Positions 7,498 through 15,658 of a DNA stretch of 64,000 bases are shown piece by piece. The notes beneath the pieces are model-generated. The model saw only the letters and a list, made by a program, of their open reading frames with translations, made no database searches and had not been told where the DNA came from. Origin of the DNA: an uncultured Clostridia bacterium (GTDB lineage Bacteria; Bacillota; Clostridia; Christensenellales; UBA1242); NCBI GenBank assembly GCA_934777435.1, contig CAKVNK010000002.1:248001-312000 (forward strand). The letters are read 5' to 3'. Position 1 is the stretch's first letter. Each line of letters begins with the position of its first letter. A program made the translations under genes and the position numbers.

Positions 7498-7689
7498 CTA
7501 TCTTAAAAGTGATTTATCTATTTTAATAACGATTGTTTTTGTACCTGTATTTTTTGCTGGCCTTTTAGTTTGAACAGCTTTCTTTTTAGGTGTTGAAACA
7601 GTTTTTGTTTTTTTAGCCTTTGTTACAGTTGATTTTCTTTTTGTCGCTGTTTTAATAGGCTTTTTTGTTAATTTAGCTTTAACTTTCAT
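7498..7689 (-). CDS. Very basic Lys/Thr-rich small protein
   Basis: 63 residues from the ATG at 7689, with a GGAG ribosome site 8 nt upstream; the frame is open further upstream but without a ribosome site. About one third of the residues are Lys or Arg in KTATKRKSTVTKAKKTKT-type runs, ending in a hydrophobic IVIKIDKSLLR tail. It resembles histone H1-like tails and probably binds nucleic acid. In an inovirus-like element it could help coat or condense DNA (inference). Confidence 0.6.
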   Translation of the reverse strand: MKVKAKLTKKPIKTATKRKSTVTKAKKTKTVSTPKKKAVQTKRPAKNTGTKTIVIKIDKSLLR

Positions 7690-7837
7690 ATTTTTTCTCC
7701 TTAATTCATTTACAAACAATCCAGCGCGCTTTGGTGTTTGTTGGTGGAGAATATGGTATCGAAACCACACACTTTGCTGGGTATAGCCAAAGCGAATCCT
7801 TTTTCTCCATAAAGCCTGAATTAACAGGCTTTTATTT

Positions 7838-8749
7838 TTATTTACAGCAACGTAAAACTTCACCAGTTTCCAAATTTTTGAAAACTGCATAGAAGCTAAC
7901 ACTTGAATAAGCTCTATATCCTTTAAGGTTAAAGTTATCCATATCAATGATTGTATTCATAATGGCTTCATCATCTAAAAATTCATAGTTAAGACGTTCT
8001 GCATGTTCTTTTGAGTAACATGGAGTCAAAGACCACCCAATGAATTCATATCCTTCGATAGTAGGCTTTTCAGGTGTTTGCACAACGCGTTCAACTGTTT
8101 GTGTTGTGTCAATGGTTGTATAATTCAATTCGCCTTCATAATTAATAGACTCAAAACAGCAATTAACGAAATCTTCAAGATGAATATATAAGGTTTTTTT
8201 CGCTCCAGCTTGAAATTCAAAGCTGGCTGTTTCGGAAGCGAAACTTGGTTGAAATGTGATATTGAGAACTTTAGATTCATATTTGCCGTCTTGGTCTGTT
8301 GCAAACATGACATCTTCGCTTGCATAATTCAACAATTTATTAACCGCTTCTTGAGTGTAAAGGGCGGTTTTAGTGATAATTGTTGGTGAATTGTCGTCCA
8401 TATCATCAACAACGTTTGTTTCAAGTATCATCAAATTGTTGTTCGCAGCAAAATCTGCTAAAACATTTTCCAATTCATTGCATTTTTCAGCTTGTTCGTT
8501 GGACTTTTCTAACAAATTTTTGTTTTCGTTTGTCAATTCATTGTTTTTGTCAGTTAAGGTTTTGTTTGCTGTTTTTAAATTTGTATTTTCTTTTTCTTGT
8601 TCTTTTTGAGCAAGTTGTGATTGCTCAATTTGAACATTTAAGTCTTTAATGCTTGCTTGGTTGTAATTGTTGGTTACTGCATAGCTAAGACCACCTGCTG
8701 CACCAGCAAAAGCCAAAGCTAAAGCTGTTGTTAAAATTGCTTTTTTCAT
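7838..8749 (-). CDS. Membrane-anchored coiled-coil protein with InlB-type repeat
   Basis: 303 residues. Residues 1-25 form a signal peptide or membrane anchor (KKAILTTALALAFAGAAGG). About 32-85 is a coiled coil rich in E, N, K and L. The C-terminal third contains a repeat-like segment, GYEFIGWSLTPCYSKEHAERL, recalling the Listeria-Bacteroides InlB B-repeat (F-x-G-W). A GGAAG ribosome site precedes the ATG. It is probably exposed on the cell or virion surface; a host-binding role is inference. Confidence 0.65.
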   Translation of the reverse strand: MKKAILTTALALAFAGAAGGLSYAVTNNYNQASIKDLNVQIEQSQLAQKEQEKENTNLKTANKTLTDKNNELTNENKNLLEKSNEQAEKCNELENVLADFAANNNLMILETNVVDDMDDNSPTIITKTALYTQEAVNKLLNYASEDVMFATDQDGKYESKVLNITFQPSFASETASFEFQAGAKKTLYIHLEDFVNCCFESINYEGELNYTTIDTTQTVERVVQTPEKPTIEGYEFIGWSLTPCYSKEHAERLNYEFLDDEAIMNTIIDMDNFNLKGYRAYSSVSFYAVFKNLETGEVLRCCK

Positions 8750-8762
8750 TTTTTTCTTCCTT

Positions 8763-9083
8763 TTAAAGAGCTAAAATAAATGCTCTTAGTAAATAGATTC
8801 CAAAGCCTGTAACAGTTAAAGAACCAAGCAGAAGTATGATTGATATGACTTTAATTGTTACAGAGTTTGATTTTATACTGCGTGTTGATGAAATTATTGC
8901 TGATAGGCAAAAAGCCGCCAAAACGCAATAAAAGACAATAATAATTGGAACGGTAACTATTAAGCTTAAACGTTCCACACCGTTCATGTTTGCAAAACCG
9001 ATATCGTTTAATAAATACAGCATTAGACATGCTAAAGTTAATGAAACGATTGCAGTTATAAAACTTCCAATTCGTGTTTTCAT
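8763..9083 (-). CDS. Small multi-spanning membrane protein (pVI-like position)
   Basis: 106 residues with three strongly hydrophobic segments (about residues 8-28, 40-65 and 80-103) separated by short charged loops. An AGGTG ribosome site precedes the ATG. It lies directly after the large surface-protein gene and close to the Zot gene, the place where inoviruses encode the small hydrophobic cap protein pVI. The assignment is positional only. Confidence 0.6.
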   Translation of the reverse strand: MKTRIGSFITAIVSLTLACLMLYLLNDIGFANMNGVERLSLIVTVPIIIVFYCVLAAFCLSAIISSTRSIKSNSVTIKVISIILLLGSLTVTGFGIYLLRAFILAL

Positions 9084-9090
9084 GTTTCAC

Positions 9091-11112
9091 CTAGACAGAT
9101 TGAGTATTGTTACCATTTAAGTAAATCGTAATATAAGTGGCATTTTCCCAAGTGATTGTAAAACCATCTTTAGAATTGCCTGTTTGAGTGTAAGTACCAT
9201 CTGTTGAGATTTCATTTATGAAACTGCTAATCTTGCTGGTTTTTACTACTATTTTTCCAGATTTGGTAGTGAAAATTTTAGCACCTGCTATAGTAGTTTC
9301 TTCGCCATCGTTAATTGTAAAGATAACTTTTCCCTTGTCATTAAATTTTTCACCCTTGTAACCAACTATAAGTGAAACAGAGTCCCAACAAGCATAGATA
9401 GTGCAGTCTGAACTGCCAAAGGTAAAGATGTTTCCATCAACATGACCTTGTCCTTCCAGGATTTTCCAACCAGAAAATGAAGCTCCGTCAGTAACTGCTG
9501 TTGGAGTAGTTAAAGACAGTGTTGAATTTGAAACTTGAGAAATTGTTTGTATAACGTTACCGTTACCCGAATCTAAAACTGTTAATATGTAAACTTCATC
9601 ACTAAACACTGCGATGAAAGTTTTATCATTTTTAATTGATGACAATTCTGCAGTCATATCTTCAATGATTGTGTGGCCATCTAATGACCAACCAGAGAAG
9701 ACTTTGCCTGTACAAACTGGATTGCTGTTTGGAACGGTTGCATTTTCACCGAATTTGATTGTTTGAGAGTCAAACACAATAGATTCACCATCGTTTTGTG
9801 TTATGAAATTTACAACGTAAGTTAAATATCCATCTGCCAAAATTGTTACAGGTTCACTGACAACATAAGCGGTAGAACTTACTACCACACCATTTACAGT
9901 GCAGCTTGTAATTACGTAGTTGTTTGGAAGATAATTTGCTATGTTAATTGTCTTACCTGATTCTATCCAAAAGCCAAGAGTACTTAATTCAGAGCTACGA
10001 TAAGCAGCAATTTGAATCATGTATTGAAAATGACCTTTTGCTACAAAAGTTGTGTTTGTTAAAATTTCATAAGATTTCAATTCTTCAACTTTCATGTCAT
10101 CAACCAACCAATAATCGAAAATCCATTTTGTATTTCCAGAAATCACATCTTCAGGTATAAAGTTTTCACATGTGCTACCTTTATAAATATCCTGACTTAA
10201 GACTTCTTTACCTAACACCACAAATTTACAAGTATAGAGTGGAACGGTGTTAGCAACTAAATCAATATCACCAGTAACAACAAAATCGTCATCAATCTTT
10301 TCACCGTTTAGCAACCAACACTCAAATTTTTCAACATCAGGCACGTAAGTAATTTTTGAGCCTTTGTAAACGATTTCAGTTTTATCTAAGCCTTCATTTA
10401 CAAAATACCTAACTGTTGCGAAATTTGAAATATCGCCATTTGAATAATCTTTATCGTTGTTGGTGGTTGATTTTGTACCTAATTTGATAACAAAATCGTT
10501 CTTATTGAAGTAGTAATTCCAATATTTAACAGCGGTTTGTCCACCGTCTGTTGAAACTGTGAAACTGGTTGAGTTTTTATAGAACGCAATACGAATTTTT
10601 AAAGTATCTGTTAAAGCGATACTCATATCTTCGTTGTAAAAAACATAACTGTAATCTGCAACGATGTAATCTTCGTTATTATCTGTGTAACCACAAGGCA
10701 CGTCATTGATTAACAACTGATATTTAACACCTTTGGTTAATTCCAATACTTCGTCAATCGAAACACTGGCTTTGTACGTGCTTGTATCACCGACTTGTAA
10801 CAATTCAGTGTTTGAAAATTTGTATGTAATATCATCTACCAATTTGACTTCATTTGGTTTAAAAATACCATCAATTTGACCGATAATTCCGCCACTAGCT
10901 TTATAGTAAAAGTTTAACTGAATAGCTGAATATATTGTTACACCTACAAGCGCAAAATAAAAAACAACTAGCAGAACCCATTTACCAACAGCAGGATATT
11001 TGAAACATGCAATTAATACCATGACTGCACCGATTATCAAAATAATGGTGTACCAGAATTTTGGATTTGATAGCATATCACTAAATTTGCTGAAACAAAG
11101 TAAATTAAACAT
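9091..11112 (-). CDS. Large membrane-anchored surface protein with InlB B-type repeats (candidate adsorption protein)
   Basis: 673 residues from the ATG at 11112, preceded by AAGGTGGTG; this start overlaps the upstream gene by 8 bp. Two transmembrane helices at about residues 15-60 are followed by a long beta-rich ectodomain. It contains several F-x-G-W/E-C-W repeat cores, for example KFECWLLNGEKIDDD, FSGWSLDGHTI and FSGWKILEGQ, typical of InlB B/Flg_new repeats. Such repeats occur in adhesins of Firmicutes. By size, anchoring and position it is the best candidate for a pIII-like receptor-binding protein, though with an N-terminal anchor rather than the usual C-terminal one. Confidence 0.65.
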   Translation of the reverse strand: MFNLLCFSKFSDMLSNPKFWYTIILIIGAVMVLIACFKYPAVGKWVLLVVFYFALVGVTIYSAIQLNFYYKASGGIIGQIDGIFKPNEVKLVDDITYKFSNTELLQVGDTSTYKASVSIDEVLELTKGVKYQLLINDVPCGYTDNNEDYIVADYSYVFYNEDMSIALTDTLKIRIAFYKNSTSFTVSTDGGQTAVKYWNYYFNKNDFVIKLGTKSTTNNDKDYSNGDISNFATVRYFVNEGLDKTEIVYKGSKITYVPDVEKFECWLLNGEKIDDDFVVTGDIDLVANTVPLYTCKFVVLGKEVLSQDIYKGSTCENFIPEDVISGNTKWIFDYWLVDDMKVEELKSYEILTNTTFVAKGHFQYMIQIAAYRSSELSTLGFWIESGKTINIANYLPNNYVITSCTVNGVVVSSTAYVVSEPVTILADGYLTYVVNFITQNDGESIVFDSQTIKFGENATVPNSNPVCTGKVFSGWSLDGHTIIEDMTAELSSIKNDKTFIAVFSDEVYILTVLDSGNGNVIQTISQVSNSTLSLTTPTAVTDGASFSGWKILEGQGHVDGNIFTFGSSDCTIYACWDSVSLIVGYKGEKFNDKGKVIFTINDGEETTIAGAKIFTTKSGKIVVKTSKISSFINEISTDGTYTQTGNSKDGFTITWENATYITIYLNGNNTQSV

Positions 11113-12340
11113 ACGCCACCACCTTATAGACAAGTTGACCGTCTATTGTTTGCACTGTTTGACAATCTTGTACTTTGAATAGGCTTAGTTTGCTATCTTT
11201 TGTAAAACCAACAAAGTGAAGTTTGCCAAGTTTGTCCAAATCAATCAAAATATCAAGTTTAATTTTCTCACTATACTTCTCCAAATCGTCAACAAAAGAA
11301 GATTTAAGCTTAAGCGCTATATTGTTATCGTCAATTTTAACTTTTGTAAAATTGTCTAATGTAACAGGAACAATGCTTCGGCCAATGAAGTAATTTTGCA
11401 TATTCGCAGAGCCATCATTAAAGCCAGAGTTACCTGAAACCATATTAAACATAGATTCGCCAGCACTTTTTACACCACTAGCAGACTTATTAACTAAAAT
11501 GGAATAATAAGACTTCACATCTGTTGTTAAGGCTTTGAATTTATCTGGGTCAACTTTTTTGTCATACTTGCCAGATTCTGGATTTAATTCGTAGTAATCG
11601 AATAAATCACCGAACTCGAAAGCGATAACTCTGTTAGTGCCATTTTTTAAGCTTTTAACACTGTTAAACAACACCCCCGCGAAATAATCTACGTCATAGT
11701 CGTCATACCATTTACGATAATGTGTTATGAACGGAATATGTTGCTTTGCGCCATAATCGTCAGTTTGAGCAATTAATCCTTTAAACTTCATTAAATACAA
11801 TTCATTTCCAATTTGAATTTTAAAAGCTGTGTTTGGATTAATTGGATTTGATGAAATAACTGGTGTTTGATAGTCGTCTGACGACATGTAGTTATATCGT
11901 TCAACACCATCTTCTTCAAAAACTCCAACTTTATTAGTGTAGTTAAAATACCTTGTTACCCATGCCAGGACTTGTTTTCTCTTACTTGTGTTTTCACCAA
12001 TAGTTACGTATTTTTTAAATACGATTGATTCACCTTCGTTTGCAACATATTGTAATGCTTGACTATAAAAGGCTGTTTGATTTTCGTCTAACATATAGTT
12101 AAATTTAATTCCAAACTCTTCAAGGCCAGAGCCATCTTCATTTGAATTGTATTCCACTTCGATAAAGTATTTACTTGCAGAACCATCTGCCAACGTTTGC
12201 TGACCGACTTCGAAGGTGTAGGAGAGAATATGATTATCTTTTTCCTTTAAGATAACTAAATACCAGATATCTATGGTAGCGCAAACAATGAAAGTTAATG
12301 TCAAGATAATTGTTAAAGTGATTTTCCAACCTTTATTCAT
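11105..12340 (-). CDS. Membrane-anchored prophage protein, unknown function
   Basis: 411 residues with one N-terminal transmembrane helix (about residues 5-30, ITLTIILTLTFIVCATIDIWYL) and a large soluble remainder without recognised motifs. GGAGAAAAAAA precedes the ATG at 12340. It is part of the structural-protein run between the small coat candidate and the 673-residue surface protein, so a virion-tip or assembly role is plausible. Homology could not be checked. Confidence 0.65.
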   Translation of the reverse strand: MNKGWKITLTIILTLTFIVCATIDIWYLVILKEKDNHILSYTFEVGQQTLADGSASKYFIEVEYNSNEDGSGLEEFGIKFNYMLDENQTAFYSQALQYVANEGESIVFKKYVTIGENTSKRKQVLAWVTRYFNYTNKVGVFEEDGVERYNYMSSDDYQTPVISSNPINPNTAFKIQIGNELYLMKFKGLIAQTDDYGAKQHIPFITHYRKWYDDYDVDYFAGVLFNSVKSLKNGTNRVIAFEFGDLFDYYELNPESGKYDKKVDPDKFKALTTDVKSYYSILVNKSASGVKSAGESMFNMVSGNSGFNDGSANMQNYFIGRSIVPVTLDNFTKVKIDDNNIALKLKSSFVDDLEKYSEKIKLDILIDLDKLGKLHFVGFTKDSKLSLFKVQDCQTVQTIDGQLVYKVVAYV

Positions 12341-12352
12341 TGTTTTTTTCTC

Positions 12353-12550
12353 CTATCTAATAAAAATTTTTGCAGCGGTTGTGATTGTTTCCTTACTTGA
12401 TTTAATACCATCGAACCAGCTTTTCCACTCTTCAACGATACCAACATTATGGAAGCTTGCCATAACTAAGCTAACAATGACAAAAATTGCAGCAATAGCC
12501 AAAATCGTCAAAAGAATAATGGCAAAAACGTTAATTTTATTTCTACGCAT
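12353..12550 (-). CDS. 65-residue single-span protein, candidate coat protein
   Basis: A basic start (MRRNKINVF) is followed by a long hydrophobic helix (about residues 8-31) and an amphipathic C-terminal part (EEWKSWFDGIKSSKETI). AAGGAGAAG lies 5 nt before the ATG. The size matches inovirus coat proteins, but the order (hydrophobic first, amphipathic last) would require the first part to be a leader peptide or the orientation to be inverted. This is a candidate only. Confidence 0.55.
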   Translation of the reverse strand: MRRNKINVFAIILLTILAIAAIFVIVSLVMASFHNVGIVEEWKSWFDGIKSSKETITTAAKIFIR

Positions 12551-12609
12551 AATCTTCTCCTTTTAAAAATTAAATTTTATACCCAGAAAAACAAATCGAC
12601 TTTGCGGAA

Positions 12610-12798
12610 TCAGTTAGTTTTGCTAACTTGTTTTTTTAATGTTTGTTGTTCACGCAAGCTACGATTTTCTTGCGCCAGTAAATTGCATTTTTTAGCCAAA
12701 TTATTGTAATCGTAAGTCAAGTGATAATTTTCTGCCAACAAGTTTGACAGTTGGTCTTTTAATTTGACAATTTCTAATTCTAAATCACGTCTTTTCAT
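12610..12798 (-). CDS. Small coiled-coil protein
   Basis: 62 residues that form an uninterrupted heptad pattern (LELEIVKLKDQLSNLLAEN, then NNLAKKCNLLAQENRSL). The TAATG overlap with the stop of the replication-protein gene shows translational coupling. It may be a multimerisation partner or regulator of that protein; no family is recognised. Confidence 0.6.
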   Translation of the reverse strand: MKRRDLELEIVKLKDQLSNLLAENYHLTYDYNNLAKKCNLLAQENRSLREQQTLKKQVSKTN

Positions 12799-13850
12799 TA
12801 TCTATATTTATCCCCCAAAGCACTAGGTAAAATGGCAGCAAACTCTTTTGCCACGGCTCGCGTTTGTTGTTCACGTTTAACCAAGTTCTGCACACCAAAA
12901 ACGATATCTTGCAATGGCTTTTGTCCTGGTACATAACTATCCCAAGGATAACCTGCAGAAACAAGTTCCATTGTTTTTTTCCAAGTTACTGCACTTCCAG
13001 CTTGAATAATTGCGCCCATGATGTAACAACTTTTTGATTTTTCAATTTCCGCAAAATGGACATTGTTAACAATGGATTTAAATTCTTGCGGCGTAATGTT
13101 AAAATATAAATCAATTAAATCTGCTGGCCGATATGTTTTGAGATTAAAAACAAATCCACGTTGTGTTTTTGATTGCTCATAAGCTTCCAACATTGTATCA
13201 ATCACAACTTTGCCATCTTCGTAAAAGGTGCTACCTTTCCAAAACTCAAAGAAGTCTTTAAACAAAATTTGCATATATGGCTTACGTGATTCGAAATCAA
13301 ATTTTTTAACACGCTCTGGTTTTCCTGCTTCTTGATAGTTTGCAAACCTGTTCAAGTTCTTGTTTACACTATCCACGCGCGCGCCCGCGCTATTATTTAA
13401 TATATTTTTATTTTCTTTACTAACTAAAACTAAATTAAATAAATCATATATAAGACTAAGTATAGGGTTGTCAGATGTTGTTTCTTTACCTTTATTTTCC
13501 ACTTGCTGGAAAAATTTTTCCAAAATATGCTCTAATTTTCCATCAAGCGTAATAGACTTATTTTTTTGAGCTGTCAATTCATTGAGATGTTCTCTGTTTA
13601 CAACAAAAATGGCATTTTTGATTTTTCCAAAACTAGCAACCGTTATCAAAGCTTCATCTTTCAGCTTTTTTAAATAATTGCGGATTGTCCTTTCAGAAAC
13701 GCCAAAATTGCCACCTAAATTGGCGGCAAAAAATGAATTTGTTTCAGTACAAATTCCTGTTGAATCACTTGATTGTAAAATTAAGCCATACAAGAATTTC
13801 TCGTTTGGCGATAAATTGTAATTTTTTTCTACGCTCTCTGGTATAAACAT
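12798..13850 (-). CDS. Winged-helix replication-initiation-like protein
   Basis: 350 residues. The N-terminal 100 residues form a helix-turn-helix of the type found at the start of phage and plasmid replication proteins (NLSPNEKFLYGLILQ, then ANLGGNFGVSERTIRNYLKK, LKDEALITV). The remainder is helical and lacks HUH, primase or helicase motifs. An AAGGGG ribosome site lies upstream. It is presumed to recognise the origin or recruit host helicase, as DnaD/RepA-like proteins do (inference). A dG/dC-rich GCGCGCGCCCGCGC run near 13376-13390 falls within the gene. Confidence 0.6.
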   Translation of the reverse strand: MFIPESVEKNYNLSPNEKFLYGLILQSSDSTGICTETNSFFAANLGGNFGVSERTIRNYLKKLKDEALITVASFGKIKNAIFVVNREHLNELTAQKNKSITLDGKLEHILEKFFQQVENKGKETTSDNPILSLIYDLFNLVLVSKENKNILNNSAGARVDSVNKNLNRFANYQEAGKPERVKKFDFESRKPYMQILFKDFFEFWKGSTFYEDGKVVIDTMLEAYEQSKTQRGFVFNLKTYRPADLIDLYFNITPQEFKSIVNNVHFAEIEKSKSCYIMGAIIQAGSAVTWKKTMELVSAGYPWDSYVPGQKPLQDIVFGVQNLVKREQQTRAVAKEFAAILPSALGDKYR

Positions 13851-13873
13851 TCAAATAAACCCCTTACCCGCAT

Positions 13874-14236
13874 TTATGCTTCTTGTGTGATTAACTTGTT
13901 ATATAAGGACTCGGACACCCATCGCCAAGGTTTTTTGTTGTAAAAAACCATTGCTAAAAAGTTATGGATTCCCATACTATGTAACTCGGTTTTTCTGAAA
14001 CGATAATCATTTTCGTCTGCAAAATATTCGCGTCCAAGTTGCTTATTTATGTTGATTTGATAATTGAAATTAATGCCTTGCTTGTTAAGTTCTTGCACTT
14101 TTTTCTCAAACTCAGCTTTTGTTTTTTCGTACAAATCTTTGCGTTCTGCCTTTTGTTTAGGCGTTTCACCAGCAACAAAAGATGATGGAATATCAAATTC
14201 CAAACGGTTTCCATTAAAAATCAAAACGTTTAACAT
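13874..14236 (-). CDS. First gene of the phage minus-strand operon, unknown function
   Basis: 120 residues from the ATG at 14236, chosen because GGGGTGAAT stands directly upstream; an in-frame ATG at 14284 lacks a ribosome site. The sequence has a long charged helix (KQKAERKDLYEKTKAEFEKK) and a C-terminal FYNKKPWRWVSESLYNKL. It comes first after the hairpin-rich region and before the replication protein, so a role in replication is possible. No nickase motif is visible. Confidence 0.55.
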   Translation of the reverse strand: MLNVLIFNGNRLEFDIPSSFVAGETPKQKAERKDLYEKTKAEFEKKVQELNKQGINFNYQININKQLGREYFADENDYRFRKTELHSMGIHNFLAMVFYNKKPWRWVSESLYNKLITQEA

Positions 14237-14284
14237 ATTCACCCCAAATTTTGTTTTAGTGGCGGCTTTGAGATTTGCACTCAT

Positions 14285-14960
14285 TTAATAAGACTGATAT
14301 TCAGTCGCCATATTGGCCATAAAGGCCAAATATCATCACAAGATGAAGCATTTAGGTTTGAGTTGTCGGGGAAACAACTATGCGCCGAATCGCAGGCTTT
14401 AACTGCATGTGGACTAACCAATTCAGCGGGAGAAGTCGGACTTGCCGACTTATGTTTAATGCACAGAGATGCACTTAGGGTCGGTTGCTGGAGTTGCACC
14501 AGTTAACCAACATAGCTACACACGTGTTTCACGTGAAACACGTGCTGGGGTATTCCCTTGGTTGGAACCCTTACTTCCAGATTATTTGCTCCATTATAGC
14601 AGTAATAGAATAATCACCATATCACCACACTAATGTGGCTGTGCTTTTCGAAAACACTTAACGGAGTGTTTTTCACTACAAACACACAAAACATGCGTCT
14701 CGCACCTGGGTGGCGAGACTACCTTTTTCAGCGGTGTGGAAGGTTCAACCTTCAAATCGTAACACACCACATGTGCAGGTGGCTCAATTATATTGACTTG
14801 CGCCGCTTCGAAGCAGACCACCGATTCAGGTTACCATACCAAATAAGACCTGAATTGTTTTGTTGCATTAAAGCTTTAGGCTTTACAACAGCACGTTTAG
14901 ACTATCTGAGTCGATATCAGATAGTCCTTTTTCCCTTCCTTTTGTTTGTCAATCATAAAG
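14285..14960. other. Hairpin-dense prophage intergenic region (candidate origin/packaging region)
   Basis: About 680 bp with no convincing gene but many inverted repeats. These are TTGGCC/GGCCAA near 14315-14330, GTCGG/CCGAC near 14436-14450, the 24-bp palindrome at 14521-14544, and AAAACACT/AGTGTTTT near 14652-14673. Further ones are GTCTCGC/GCGAGAC near 14697-14719, nested stems near 14732-14768, ATTCAGGT/ACCTGAAT near 14825-14857, and a 10-bp GACTATCTGA stem near 14899-14925. Inovirus intergenic regions carry the same kind of hairpin series for strand-specific replication and packaging. Confidence 0.55.
14525..14540. promoter_or_regulatory. parS-like centromere site
   Basis: The sequence TGTTTCACGTGAAACA is the perfect 16-bp palindrome recognised by chromosomal ParB/Spo0J proteins (Bacillus subtilis parS consensus). 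It is embedded in a larger 24-bp perfect palindrome (14521-14544). No parA or parB gene is present in the element or the window, so it would depend on host ParB. Confidence 0.75.
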
Positions 14961-15072
14961 TTGGAATATTATTCATAAAAATGAATAATTATTCTAATTA
15001 TTATTCCAAAAAATAGAATTTGTCAAGGGTTTTTATCTAAAAACTTGAAAATTAACTTAATTTTATTATAAT
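14961..15072 (+). promoter_or_regulatory. Repressor promoter and operator-like inverted repeats
   Basis: TTGAAA at 15045-15050 and TATAAT at 15067-15072, spaced 16 bp, form a plus-strand promoter for the repressor. Upstream, ATTATTCAT/ATGAATAAT (14968-14989) and the outer TTGGAATA/TATTCCAA arms (14961 to about 15008) are likely operators for the XRE repressor. Confidence 0.45.
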
Positions 15073-15133
15073 ATTTGGAATTTTGTTCAAGAAAATATAT
15101 AATTATTGCGTCAATCATAAAGGAGGAAATTGT

Positions 15134-15442
15134 ATGAATATCCGTGAATTAAGGACAAAAATGAATTTGTCCCAAGTTGAAACTGCAAAAAAGTTAGGTA
15201 TAGCACAAACCACACTGTTTAATTATGAAAATGGTGTGTCTGAGCCAAATATCGCAACACTAACTAAACTTGCAGATTTTTTTAATGTTTCAATAGATGA
15301 GCTTGTTGGCAGAGAAACTGACACCATTAATTTGAAATATTTGGACGCAAATGAAGCGTATTTAATACGCAAAATATTAAAAATGAACCAGCTTGAACTG
15401 GCAAAAACAAAAGCCTATGTTATGGGCTTAACTGAAGATTAA
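15134..15442 (+). CDS. Prophage XRE-family repressor
   Basis: 102 residues; the ATG at 15134 follows a strong AAAGGAGG. Residues 1-60 form a classic HTH_3 domain (NLSQVETAKKLGIAQTTLFNYENGVSEPN, then LADFFNVSIDELVGR, each part under the family pattern). The short C-terminus is helical. Located at the divergence point between the integrase module and the lytic-type minus-strand module, it is very probably the maintenance repressor of the prophage. No RecA-cleavable peptidase domain is present. Confidence 0.85.
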   Translation: MNIRELRTKMNLSQVETAKKLGIAQTTLFNYENGVSEPNIATLTKLADFFNVSIDELVGRETDTINLKYLDANEAYLIRKILKMNQLELAKTKAYVMGLTED

Positions 15443-15452
15443 GGATAAACAG

Positions 15453-15536
15453 ATGATAGATGAAAGCATTTTAATTAATGAGCTTCAACTTCAAATTGAA
15501 TTTGAAAAAAAGATATTTATACTTGCAAACGCATAG
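15453..15536 (+). CDS. Short ORF ending after an A_AAA_AAG slippery heptamer
   Basis: 27 codons (MIDESILINELQLQIEFEKK and seven more) from the ATG 10 nt after the repressor. Codons 18-20 read GAA AAA AAG, so a bacterial -1 frameshift heptamer A_AAA_AAG lies in frame at 15506-15512. In the -1 frame the reading continues without a stop through a charged helix (RIVEEKQIIIARLKGRIDKY) into the integrase frame. Either a full-length small helical gene has been frameshifted, or a programmed shift makes an N-terminally extended integrase. Confidence 0.4.
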   Translation: MIDESILINELQLQIEFEKKIFILANA

Positions 15537-15658
15537 TTGAAGAAAAACAAATAATAATTGCACGCTTAAAAGGCCGCATTGATAAGTATGAAATTAAAAA
15601 AGAGAGTGAAAAAAATAAGAATATAATTAATTTGCTACCAGAAAAGGAGCAAATTATA

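Noticed and set aside
7706..7810. 34-codon minus-strand ORF between two prophage genes
   Set aside because: No good ribosome site and no recognisable pattern; it may be leader sequence of the Lys-rich gene. Kept out for lack of evidence.
13376..13390. GC-rich GCGCGCGCCCGCGC stretch as foreign insertion
   Set aside because: It lies in frame within the replication protein gene (Ala/Gly/Arg codons) and has no flanking duplication.
12798..14236. Rolling-circle nickase (HUH or Rep_trans) in the prophage
   Set aside because: Looked for H-x-H and Y-x-x-K type motifs in the two replication-side genes and found none.
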